A stretch of DNA of 64,000 bases from Opisthorchis felineus. Taxonomy: Eukaryota > Platyhelminthes > Trematoda > Opisthorchiida > Opisthorchiidae. The notes under the pieces were generated by a model. That model ran no database searches, was not told where the DNA came from, and worked only from the letters and a program-made list of their open reading frames with translations. The stretch spans positions 398,955-462,954 of the forward strand of contig SJOL01006400.1 of NCBI GenBank assembly GCA_004794785.1, in the 5' to 3' direction. The translations under genes were made by a program, and so were the position numbers. Positions 39,401 to 48,737 of this stretch are shown piece by piece (positions within the stretch are counted from its first letter, which is position 1; the number at the start of each line of letters is the position of its first letter).

Positions 39401-40320
39401 GAAAAGATAAGGGCATAACTTTGATACGGTCACTGCTCTCCAACAGAAGGATTAATCCTGCACATATTGAAGAACGCTAATCTTATGCGTACCTCCATTC
39501 AACGATCAAGTCCACGTGTTGTCCATAATCTTTCCACCCCAAAGAATTCCACACATGAATTAACCATTTATTTTATGTGATAGGAGAATTTCCTGAATTA
39601 TCCCATCTAGGTGGATGACAGCAGACTGAACTTCACGTTCGGGCATTTGACTATCTGTTTGCCAGACTATCCGACAGCACGGTATGTCATTCACTGGTTC
39701 GCCTGGTTAGCTCCATCTGATAAGCCTGTTAAAAATCTCACCACTGGTGCACAGCCAAATACCTTTACCTGATGCTTCACGATTCCTGTGAATAAACCGA
39801 TCATGACCAGGCGGTGGATTTGTATGTAGCACAAGTTACGAGCAAGTCTTTTGGTGTTTCTTCCTGAATGGGACCCACCAGTCGGATGTAGAAAGCAAAC
39901 GGCTTCAAAAAACCCCGTCTGTGCAAGCGAAACCGTCGGCCCATGTTGTAACAGATTAAAGTGTAAGCCTGGAGTCTAAAAATCAGCGGGGTCGAATCTA
40001 GTCACACGTTGCTGATGGGATGACATAAGAAATATTGTAGTAAATTATCCTTTCAGGATCAAGCACTTCTACGTCCACGGACCATTACAAATCTCGCTTC
40101 CATTTTGTTGTTGAAAATGCCGTCTGTACGTAGTAGGCTGATGGTAACAAACCAGTAGCGTTCTCCCATGTACATCCAAACATTTGTCGCCAGACTGCCA
40201 GATTGCATCGATATAATGTGCCACAGTATGCTGTGGTATTTGCTGGAGCTCATTAGAAGGTAGAGGTGTGTGGTAAAATGCAAACTTAAACTACAAAACA
40301 AACACCAAAACTTATTCCTT
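33471..40320. other. Long gene-free stretch
   Basis: Nearly 7 kb with only chance-length frames. The longest is 36842-37258 plus, 138 codons from an ATG, and it shows no domain, signal peptide or splice context that I can defend. No mobile element was identified by eye. Confidence 0.5.
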
Positions 40321-40540
40321 GCCCCTCTAGATATTGCATCACAAATGCTCTGGCCTCAGCCGGAGGCTCGCCCTTGCAATGTGACGGTTTAAAACCAGCG
40401 ACGATCCATAGTCGTAATTACTCCGATGGCTATATTTTGCAAGTGGGGTGGTCTGTGAACCCTTCCCCGCTTATAGCGCCGCGCAGCTCAAGCTGCTTAA
40501 CTCCCCGGGCATCTTCCATCGCATAAGCCTGAAGACTAGC
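40321..40540. other. GC-richer unclassified segment
   Basis: This stretch has more G and C than its surroundings, with local CpG-containing clusters (CCGCTTATAGCGCCGCGCAG) and a short hairpin GCAGCT/AGCTGC. On the minus strand one frame opens with ATG for about 30 codons and an overlapping frame gives another 30 or more. Neither matches a domain I know. It may be the remnant of a repeat or a gene fragment. Confidence 0.4.
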
Positions 40541-41446
40541 CGGAAAAATCCATGAAGTGACCCATTTTACCACAGTTACATCCATTACCGGACACTTGTC
40601 TGATAAGTTTCATACGATTCATGCGACAAATTTCCCATCATTCGAAACAACGATTGTTCACTTGTTTTACTGGTAGCCATAATCAACACGCCCAGCTTCT
40701 AAATTCGAAAATATCCATGTAATCCTCGTGACAAGTATTACAAACCTTGTAGCCGCACATGTGAATTCTCAATTCTAGATATCCTAAATTTCCTCAAATT
40801 TCCAATCACCTGCTAAGCTTTCTTGTCCAGGACATGTTCTAAATGGTACCAACACAATAAATGTCCACTTAAAGCTCATATTTCTTAGAGAAACAATGAC
40901 CGAACGTTGCTAGCATCTGTCACATACCTCAACTTTGTCCACTTCCGTTGATCCCACTTACCCCTAAGAAAATTGAATTCTTCTCTGAGAACGATATTTC
41001 GGACCCAGATAACGCTTCACTTGACCCGTATTCAATCGATTGAAAAATCGTTGGAAAAGATTACCCACAACAACCGAAACGTCGGATTATAACCTCTTAT
41101 TCTCCTACGCTGCGTTTCGAATTTGAATTTTCCATGTTATCCAACTCTATTGGGACAATAACTTGTTTAAACTGGCTGTCCTGCCATCCGTTTCGTTTGC
41201 CCATAACTGTGTTTTACCCGTTACTTCCCCCAAGATGCTCTGCTATTGGCATAACCATCCTCGATGGTGTTTCCATTTACAAGTATACTGCTACATTCCA
41301 CAGCTTTCCTGAATAAATATGACTAGATGACACTCATAATTCAACCGTGTACGGTAAAAATGTGGCTAGTCAATATACTACCAGGAAGGACAACGGATCT
41401 GAATGGTACCCGAAGGAGACATTATTAGAATTTCTAATATCAGGTT
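40541..41446. other. Intergenic spacer downstream of the channel gene
   Basis: No coding signal. It lies beyond the candidate polyadenylation hexamer of the minus-strand channel gene. Confidence 0.5.
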
Positions 41447-41452
41447 TTTATT
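41447..41452 (-). promoter_or_regulatory. Candidate polyadenylation signal of the channel gene
   Basis: An AATAAA hexamer on the minus strand (TTTATT on plus) lies about 370 bases beyond the stop codon of the chloride-channel frame. It is the hexamer I noticed downstream in the right orientation. The motif is common in AT-rich DNA, so the assignment rests on position only. No poly(A) tract follows the stop codon, which argues against a recent retrocopy. Confidence 0.3.
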
Positions 41453-41820
41453 TATAAGTCACCTCGCCCTTATTCAATTCCTTGTGCGATGGTCATAAAT
41501 TTCAGATATCCGACTTATACAAAGAGTCTTTGCGCCATAAACTATCAGGAAAGCTACGTGAGCACCACTGTTAACTTTTTCTCATACCTTCTATACCGTT
41601 AATTAAAAAAACGCAAGTCTGTGAGCAGTGTGTTTCCTTCAAACTATGTCGAACGACAAATTAGCTAATAGTTTGGTGCAAAGAGATCCTCGTCAAAGAT
41701 AAACGCTAAAAACGTGAAATAATCAGTGTCTACATGTGCCTACTTGACCCATGAAAGCCAGGCTTGAAACTTCGAGAATGCACACATAAACGTGAAGGAA
41801 ACTGTGAAAAATCACACGAG

Positions 41821-43230
41821 TTATCTGGTTGAGAGGTAGACACTCCAGTATAAAACGTTAAACAACAAAAATGCAATTGGATAGCCAATAGCAAAGTTGG
41901 CGTCTAAGCGTTCCCCCCTGAAAATCCCTCTTAACCGCGAGCGACTAGGCAAACAACCACCACATAGCAGGTCACTGGTGCTTTCTTTATCATTGACCGC
42001 CTGCCCCACTGTTTCCGTCAAAGTTTGGCATTCCTCTTCTCCCGAAAGTTCTGAATCCTTGCTTTTCTCCGCATCCGTCTTGAGATCCCGGACGACACTC
42101 TGGAGTGCTGCTTGTGTTGTGATGGCACTTTCGTTCAACACAGGTTTCCGTTTTCCGGAGTTTTTCTCTCCCGGGCTTCTCCTACTGATTGTATTCGCTG
42201 CGGCAAATTCAAGCAGTGAGGTTACCACAAATGCCAAACAGGTAAATACCCACAAATCCATTGCTTTGATATAAGAAATACGAGGCAACTGCGTTAGAAT
42301 TGCAGCACTGTGTGTGATCAGTGCCAGGATGCAGAGTAAACCAATGGAGACCCGGCCTGGGACAGCCAACGGATCCAGAAGAAATGAAACCCACGAAATG
42401 GCCACAATCAACATGGAAGGTACATAGGCGTAGATCAAGTAAAAGGCAAAACGTCGCTGTAGTTTAAATTCTAGCTCAAGGCAGGAAAATTTCCCGGTGG
42501 TAGAGTACTGGACGTCACAGTAATAAGCCGTACTAGCTACGAGTGCAAACTCATTAATTTCAAGGCCCGGTCGGACTACAACCGCTTTCTCTGTAGATCG
42601 ATTCCAGTAGACACTGTCCACGGGTATGTATTTTTCTTTCCGCCACCAACAGAGATCCAGGTCAGTTTGGGCATAACCGTAACTACCCATGTTTAACTTG
42701 CACAACTGTGTATCCAGTGGAAAGTTCCACAAATTCATGGGACAAGACACTTTGAGCGATATTTTTTGACTAAATGTTACAACCCCTTCTGTGTCCACCC
42801 AGATGAGATAATTTGGTTGAGTGATTTTGTGCAAAAAGCCACTCTTTGCATTCCTGAAAAATAGATCTGGTAACCACAACATTTCTTTGATATAGGAGAT
42901 GGCTTTTGGTACCGGCTCTTTGGGTGCTATTACTAGAAGTCTTTCGTCCAACCATCTTTGGCGTAACAGAAGATCGATTGTATAGTCCATAGCCACAACG
43001 CTGATTGAGCTGAAGCTGTAGACGAAGATGTTGACATCCACCAGTAATGGATGACGCGTCCCGTTCTGAAAGGCAACCTTATTCTTGGGGATTATGTGTC
43101 GCCGATAGCCTTGTAGTAGCACCGCATCGTCTTTTGCATCCGTTGCATTAGCTTGGTCAACCACTTTGCCTGAGACAAACAGCAAGCACGAGGCCACAAT
43201 GGAAGTTACTAATAATATCATTTTCTGCAT
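41821..43230 (-). CDS. Glutamate/glycine-type Cys-loop ligand-gated chloride channel subunit (GluCl-like), intronless
   Basis: A 469-residue subunit of a pentameric neurotransmitter-gated anion channel of the plasma membrane, probably mediating inhibitory signalling. In order: a hydrophobic signal peptide (about 1-20); a ligand-binding domain with loop A WLPDLFF (119-125), the 15-residue Cys-loop C163-C177 and loop B SYGY (183-186); the second disulfide pair C238-C250 typical of GluCl and GlyR; M1 (about 261-284), M2 after P291-G292-R293, M3 (about 323-346), a roughly 100-residue charged cytoplasmic loop, and M4 (about 447-466). Extracellular N-glycosylation sequons lie at N28, N56 and N210. 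Length is normal for the family. The ATG (G at -3) is the first after an in-frame TGA at 43261-43263, and the frame ends in TAA, so it is complete without introns. PGR replaces the usual PAR before M2, but R0' predicts anion selectivity. Glutamate as ligand is inferred; glycine or another transmitter is possible. Channel identity is very sure, subtype moderate. Confidence 0.93.
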   Translation of the reverse strand: MQKMILLVTSIVASCLLFVSGKVVDQANATDAKDDAVLLQGYRRHIIPKNKVAFQNGTRHPLLVDVNIFVYSFSSISVVAMDYTIDLLLRQRWLDERLLVIAPKEPVPKAISYIKEMLWLPDLFFRNAKSGFLHKITQPNYLIWVDTEGVVTFSQKISLKVSCPMNLWNFPLDTQLCKLNMGSYGYAQTDLDLCWWRKEKYIPVDSVYWNRSTEKAVVVRPGLEINEFALVASTAYYCDVQYSTTGKFSCLELEFKLQRRFAFYLIYAYVPSMLIVAISWVSFLLDPLAVPGRVSIGLLCILALITHSAAILTQLPRISYIKAMDLWVFTCLAFVVTSLLEFAAANTISRRSPGEKNSGKRKPVLNESAITTQAALQSVVRDLKTDAEKSKDSELSGEEECQTLTETVGQAVNDKESTSDLLCGGCLPSRSRLRGIFRGERLDANFAIGYPIAFLLFNVLYWSVYLSTR

Positions 43231-43450
43231 TGCGCAAGTGAAACGAAAAGCCCAGAAGGGTCAGCTATCCGGAGCTAAAACTTGGACGAAAGGAAAAAAC
43301 AAAATGGATACAAGCAGTTCTGTTAAAGGGACCAAAGATTGACATGCCGAATACAATATTATTTAAAGCACAACTACACAAGAAAACATTATTATCACAG
43401 TCCCATTTAGGGTGCTCAGTTGAAAACCTGACTATGTAACTTCATTCTTC
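43231..43450 (-). promoter_or_regulatory. Presumed 5' flank of the channel gene
   Basis: This is the stretch directly before the channel's start codon on the minus strand. An in-frame TGA at 43261-43263 fixes the start codon as the first possible Met. A TTTAAATA-like AT-rich motif occurs on the minus strand around 43360-43370. That could be a weak TATA-type element, but nothing else supports it. Flatworm mRNAs can be trans-spliced, so an acceptor AG in this flank is possible. None stands out clearly. Confidence 0.25.
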
Positions 43451-43733
43451 TTATTTCTACTCAGAAAGCAGCGCCTAAAACAGTGCAAAATCCTGAACTG
43501 CGAAAAGCCGTATCATTACTTTGTAATTGTTACATTTTGTACTATAAATTAATGTTGATAAGTAACGGCCGATGATTTGGAACTAGCGTTAACCGAATGT
43601 GGAACCTATGAGAACACGTTCCGATGAGGGAGTCAGTTGGTGTCTGTGGGACTTTTCCAATCTTTGCAACTAGATCACTCTTTTGTAGATTGGACTTCAG
43701 TTTTTACCAAGGTATATCCTCCTACTATATATT

Positions 43734-43850
43734 ATATTATTATATTATATTGCATATATTATATATAATATACCACATTATAGTATATTGTATACATTGT
43801 AATATATTACATTACATTATATTATATTAATTATATTATATTATTATCAT
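43734..43850. repeat. AT-rich low-complexity block
   Basis: Irregular TATAT/ATTAT repeats with almost no G or C over about 117 bases, located roughly 500 bases before the start codon of the channel gene on its upstream side. Such blocks can be flexible or nucleosome-poor. No regulatory claim can be made from sequence. Confidence 0.9.
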
Positions 43851-44139
43851 ACTTCAGTCAAAACTGCTCATTGGTTTCAATGTTATGACCCACTACGTAC
43901 GGGAGTGCTGGACTTGTCAGACGGGAAATGGGTGAATGTATATTTGAACAAATAGTTTCACCAACAACAGTGGACAGACAAACTGAACGGACGGATATGC
44001 GATCGCGTCATATAAATTGTGACAGTCGTACTCGAGAATCCAGTAAATAGGTGTTACGACGTGACGTAGACCCTGTGAGTGATGGATGAGCAGGGCCGTA
44101 TTGTGTCTAAGCGGGAGTTATTCACATTGCTGATCAGCC
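43851..44139. other. Spacer between AT-rich block and SINE
   Basis: Short unique sequence upstream of the channel gene and before the most complete family 1 SINE. Nothing recognisable. Confidence 0.5.
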
Positions 44140-44325
44140 GTTCTTAGCCGAACGGTTAAGTGTTCAGACTACTAGTCGGGCAGGTAGATGGTTCGAGATT
44201 GTATAGAGTTTTGTGCGATGCGCACTGCTGATGCACCCCTGTAAGGAAGAAATAGCTGTAGAATGCCTCCCGACTTTTCAGCATAAACTGGTCTTGCTTT
44301 CCGAGTGAAATCTCCATTAAAATAG
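44140..44325 (+). mobile_element. tRNA-derived SINE with hammerhead-like core, family 1 (most complete copy)
   Basis: The element starts with an RNA polymerase III promoter relic: A box TAGCCGAACGGTTAAG (44145-44160) and B box GGTTCGAGATT (44190-44200), resembling a Ser/Leu tRNA with a degenerate anticodon arm. It continues with a hammerhead-like segment (44222-44266) and ends in a tail reading CGACTTTTCAGCATAAACTGG and GAAATCTCCATTAAAA. The same tail occurs, mostly in reverse orientation, near 2.96, 33.03, 33.40, 61.41 and 62.52 kb. No open reading frame is present, so it would have depended on enzymes from another retrotransposon. The layout resembles the schistosome Sm-alpha element. That these copies derive from an active ribozyme SINE is inference from the aligned copies. 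Confidence 0.7.
44222..44266 (+). ncRNA. Degenerate type I hammerhead ribozyme in the family 1 SINE
   Basis: Helix I 5' strand GCACTG (44222-44227) is followed by the core CTGATGC (44228-44234; consensus CTGATGA), a stem II region of ACCCCTGTAAGGAA, an intact GAAA (44249-44252), TAGCTGTA corresponding to helix III plus the cleavage base, and GAATGC (44261-44266) as the 3' helix I strand. The A-to-C change in the core and the mismatches in helix I suggest this copy is slow or dead. The inferred family form has GCACTG paired with CAGTGC and a palindromic ACAGCTGT helix III. Confidence 0.55.
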
Positions 44326-47300
44326 TTTAATTGGATTCTGCGGTGCAGTGCAGAAATGTACTTGGAAGCGTTGCAGAAAATCGTCAATGAAAGAGCTTAC
44401 AACTTACTTTAGGGTATACACCAAGTAAACTCAATGTGTTCAGTGCCTTCACTGTCGATTATTATTAAACAAAATACTCTACGCATATGCTATAAAGGGA
44501 TTCGTGAGCCTCATCGATGTAGCTAAATGTTTTCGGACAAACATTCCCTAAGAATTCCGGTGCAAAGCATTTTTCTACAGCATCAGCGGTAAACCAAAAC
44601 CTTGACATCATATTTTGTGTCCGAAAATAATAAGGCTTCTTTTGCGGGTGGGAGGGGGGAACAATTGTTTAAACACATGGAGAACCGATTGGTGTCTGGT
44701 GCGACTGTGTTTGTTGGCGTAACCATAACTTCAGCACGCTTACCCAAAATGCCGCTCACGTTCAAATAAGAATATTTCTATCAGCGGTCGGAAATATACT
44801 AAAGATAATGTTTTTATTAATGATATGCCAGTTTACGCTCGGCTTGCACCAGAAAAAAAGCAATTCTGAGAGGCACTCAACATCCGTTTTGAAATCTGAG
44901 TTCAGAAGCCGCTCGCCAAACTATTTTGTTGTTTCTGAATCTGGAAAATACGAGTCACACCTGTGAATATACTTTGGAGCGAACAGCTTTTCATGTTTTC
45001 TGTACTCCTGCAGTTGAATTTTACCCTGCCTCGAATAAAAACGCAGTTGAGTTGGACATTTCTGGTAGTTTGGCAGGACTTCTGTTATCAGCAATACGAA
45101 CTAGCATATAGACTAAGAAAGGATTTGTCTAGCTGAACTGTGTGGCTCATGTACCTTGGTGTACAGTGCTCGGAGCTCAAAATATATTATCTTTCCTAAA
45201 TGGTGTTAACCCGTGGCCAAATGTCTTGACCAACTCTTCAGGAGATTAGTGGCGCTGGGAATGTTTGAACCCCTTATTCTACGGGGATGAATGCGCTGAC
45301 CCACCACCGATGTTAAAAACCCCGACACTGCTCAGTTGCCAGTGATGCCCGTTATAAAATACAATCAACAAAGGGAGGAGATGAACACAATTATAAAAAA
45401 ACTAACAAGTAAGCTGTTCGCTGACTGAAATCTTTCAGTTCTCCGGCAAAAAAGGTTACAACATAAAGTGGTGTGACACCATCCATTTCTGAGTGCTATC
45501 TAGCGGGTGAAAATATACAGCTTAAATAAGTTCAGGCAGCACCAAATAAACTTCGAGAATGAAGAACGTGTGCAAATTGTTTCATCTTCCGACAGCCCGC
45601 TTGTGCAGAGTGTCTTAGAGGGAAATGCAGACTTATTCACAAAACAGATGAACTCATCAAGTTTCGCTTATAACCTGACCTTGGTCAACGTTCTCTGTTT
45701 TCCTCAAGTTCGGATCGGTGTTTGAATCTGCAGATACCATATTCCTCCCACGCACACAACAGATTGAAGACGAGTGGTTTGTGGGTATACATCATGACCG
45801 GATATACATCATGAACGGTTTCCTTAGTGTAGAGCTAGCCAAAAACTGTCTAGCAGTTATCTCACGGCTACTATTATTTTCAGCTTGTTGTATGTCAGTC
45901 ATTTTCTATATTGTGAATAATATAGTTATGAAATGCACATTCCAAAGGACCGAAATTTCATGGGACCAGAAGAAATATGTAGAAAGAATGGTGAAGCTGA
46001 ATTATGCAAATGCCATTTCCTTGTGCTGCGGCAATCGACATTCGGTCTGAAAGCAGTTTTTAAAATGATCCCCAATTCCTGCAAGTTTTACACACAACTT
46101 CAGGCTACAAAGCGTTGGTTTGGGATTTTCAATCACTCCATACACTTTTGGAACAATTAAGTAGAAGATATGAGGTTGTTGGGCGGTTTACGTACGTGGG
46201 AAATTACGAAAGCCTCACTTGTATCATGGTACAGGAAATCAATGCAGCCATTGCCCAAAGTATGCAGTCTTCCTCAGTCTGCGTCATTTGCGTCTTCGAA
46301 GACGACTTTTAGTGAAATTAAATGACTGTGTAAACATGGCAGCTTCCGAGTTTCATTTATGGATCATCCAGTTGGATCATCCTGTCTGGAAATCTCAGAC
46401 ATTCCAGAAAATTTCTCCACTGCTGCCACCGTAGCTTAGCAGATACTAGTTGGCTGTGCTAGTTTGCGTTTAAGCTCTGGCTGGCGAAAGGTTTGTGCAG
46501 AATGGGTGGTGAAAAAGTAAATCGCACTGAAAATAGCTGTAGTCAAATTGTGGAATCTTCCTGCCTTCCGCAGTTGCGCACTGCTCTTGTATGGGAGCAC
46601 GGCAGGTTACCAAACATGGTGATGCGAATTTTTTTCAAATTCATTGCGGACTGCCAGGGTGCTGTTTGTATTTGTCATCCCAGCTCGTGATAAGTGCGTT
46701 TCACAACGGATGGTTGCAGGGTTCTCGGGGGGTACTCTAGCACAGTCAAATATTTCAACTCAATTTCTGCTACAAGCCTGTGTCAATCAGTAAATATTGA
46801 GTGAACAGGGTTGGAACGCGAAGCCTTCATAATCCTTGATACGCGAAGTTTTGGAACCACAGGTCACGTTAGAATCAAAATTTGAAAAAGAAATTTTAAT
46901 TTGGTCATCGGGTTACGAGATATTCGACAGTCATCTGAGACATCCTTGGACAAAGGTTTTGCATCGCTACCGATCACGAACCCAGCGAATACACTGCGAC
47001 CACTGATGGTCTCTGCAGAAGAGTCACACTCGGTGGGTCCGGCCTTACGGCTATGATTTGACTGTTGCATACCTTCATGTGAACGAGGGTCATATGACTG
47101 GCTTGCTTCCGTGCCTGAAACTTGAAAATGAGGTGTAATTATTTTCCATACAAATGACGTCATCATTGCACAGACCGTTGAGAGAATGATGCACCTGCAG
47201 TGACAAGACCTCATACCAAGGCTACCGTTGCCACATTGATGAGTGGTAAAATGTTTCGAGGAGACTTATTGAAACAAAGTACTGTATAGTGTCAAGAGCT

Positions 47301-48714
47301 GTGAGAAAGATCAAAGTTATATGGGATTAGTGTGAACCCCGGACGTGGAATGAGAGAAATGAAGGCTATGACGTATCAGAAGTTGGCATATATATGAAGC
47401 GCCCATGCATTCGATTTAGTTGGGCGAATGGTCCCGTTGGCCAGAGATGTGATGATGCCTACTGCAAACTGTGAACACCGCTAACTTGGGGAAAGGGACA
47501 CAAATGATCCTGAAGTATTCATCTGGATATCGGAAGATGCGGAGTTGTAGTCCACGGCGGTCAAGTCGTCGCTCCCAGCGAGGCAGTAGCCCTGTGATGA
47601 GAATGGTAGAATACTCATCACAGTGAGTCTAGAAGGCAGCCGTAACAAACCATCGAGTAAACATGTTACAAGCAGCGGTTTTGCCACACTGCAGAGAGCC
47701 GGGAGACGTCAACTGTGGCATCAAATTGATCCTAACTCACTAAAAGTATTATTTCAAAAGTGAGAAGTTACGCAGTTGCTTGTGCGTAGCGTGCAGCACA
47801 CAAAGACAACGCTATACCACCAGTAGCTTATCGGTTTTAGTGAACAAATCAACCGAACCATTACGGAAACGAAGGCAAACATGCCATTGTTGCAAGTACA
47901 TCTTGATTCTGTAGAAAACCTTACTGGCAAGCATCCAATCACATTAGCACACAAACGGCGCCCTCGTTTCCATGTTGATAATAAAAGTGGATCGGGGTCA
48001 TCGATTAATCTGTACTCATTTTACCCATTGTACTCAGCTTATTTTCAAAACATAAGCAATTGGGGCAAACAAAACTTGAAGACAACGATTTGTATTGACC
48101 TCAAGGTGTGTGTAAACATTGGACAGTACCCTACATTTACGATATGCATCACCGTATTTGGGGTTAGACAGTATTTGGACTGATTTTTTAAAGTGTTATC
48201 AGCTTATTAAACTGAATTGCATCATCAAATCAACGCCTAGAAATGACGCTCAGGGATGTGCCTAGCCACTTAGGCTTCCCAAAATTAAATGCGGGTAAGG
48301 TTTCACCACGGATGTGGTGCACTTTTAGTAGTCCGTTTACGATTCACACAGCAAGGCTCCGTACCGATTTGGCTTCTGTTTTCACTTTTCCCCAGTTTCG
48401 GTGGTCAAGTCCGGTGTTTTAAACAGTCTGACTGCAACTGAACACCTATTTCAGAATGACTGAGTCAAACACACATTTGCAAACTGAATGATCTTAGCGC
48501 GGGATTCCCCAAGAATGATACGCCCAACGAAGCACAATCAGTACACATTTCTTGAAAAAACTGCTCATCGATCGTAACCAAGCAGCCCGCAGTTTGAACT
48601 AAAAATAAAGGCTCCGGTGATTCTATCAAAAAAATTGCAATATGCAATTGCTATCGTCTTTCCCGGATGATTTTGATAATGTGAGATTCTTTACCATCAA
48701 CTTTGGTTCCTCAG
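44326..48714. other. Mostly gene-free; one family 2 element inside
   Basis: Apart from the element at 45200-45308 there is nothing I can name. Several short plus-strand frames overlap in different phases between 45507 and 46434, the longest 110 codons (45718-46050). They show no shared domain, and several start at non-ATG codons. They could be decayed coding sequence or chance. Confidence 0.45.
45200..45308 (-). mobile_element. tRNA-derived element with hammerhead remnant, family 2
   Basis: On the minus strand TGGGTCAGCGCATTC (A-box-like, near 45290-45304) and GGTTCAAAC (B-box core, 45263-45271) sit at normal tRNA spacing. About 22 bases later comes CTGAAGAGTTGGTCAAGAC, which matches the family 2 pattern CTGANGAGT with an AAGAC 3' stem II strand. 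The GAAAC box is destroyed. The B-box-to-core spacing agrees with the 55.8 kb copy, which is the main reason for grouping them. Confidence 0.4.
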
Positions 48715-48737
48715 TAGTTAGTTAGTTAGTTAGTTAG
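48715..48737. repeat. (TTAG)n microsatellite
   Basis: Nearly six uninterrupted TTAG units. The unit differs from the TTAGGG telomere repeat used by flatworms, so this is not an interstitial telomere tract. Confidence 0.9.

Noticed and set aside
40490..40520. 5S rRNA-like AGTTAAGCAG motif on the minus strand
   Set aside because: Only a short stretch resembles 5S rRNA; the remaining conserved 5S positions do not fit.
44144..44205. Functional tRNA-Ser gene
   Set aside because: A and B boxes resemble a Ser/Leu tRNA, but the anticodon stem is mismatched, the acceptor stem does not close, and the sequence continues into a repeated SINE body.
48375..48425. Possible extra hammerhead around CACCGAAAC (minus strand)
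   Set aside because: GAAAC is present but no CTGANGA box occurs at a suitable distance and the flanks do not align with either family.
48715..48737. Interstitial telomere repeat
   Set aside because: The unit is TTAG, not TTAGGG, and the tract is only 23 bases, so it is an ordinary microsatellite.
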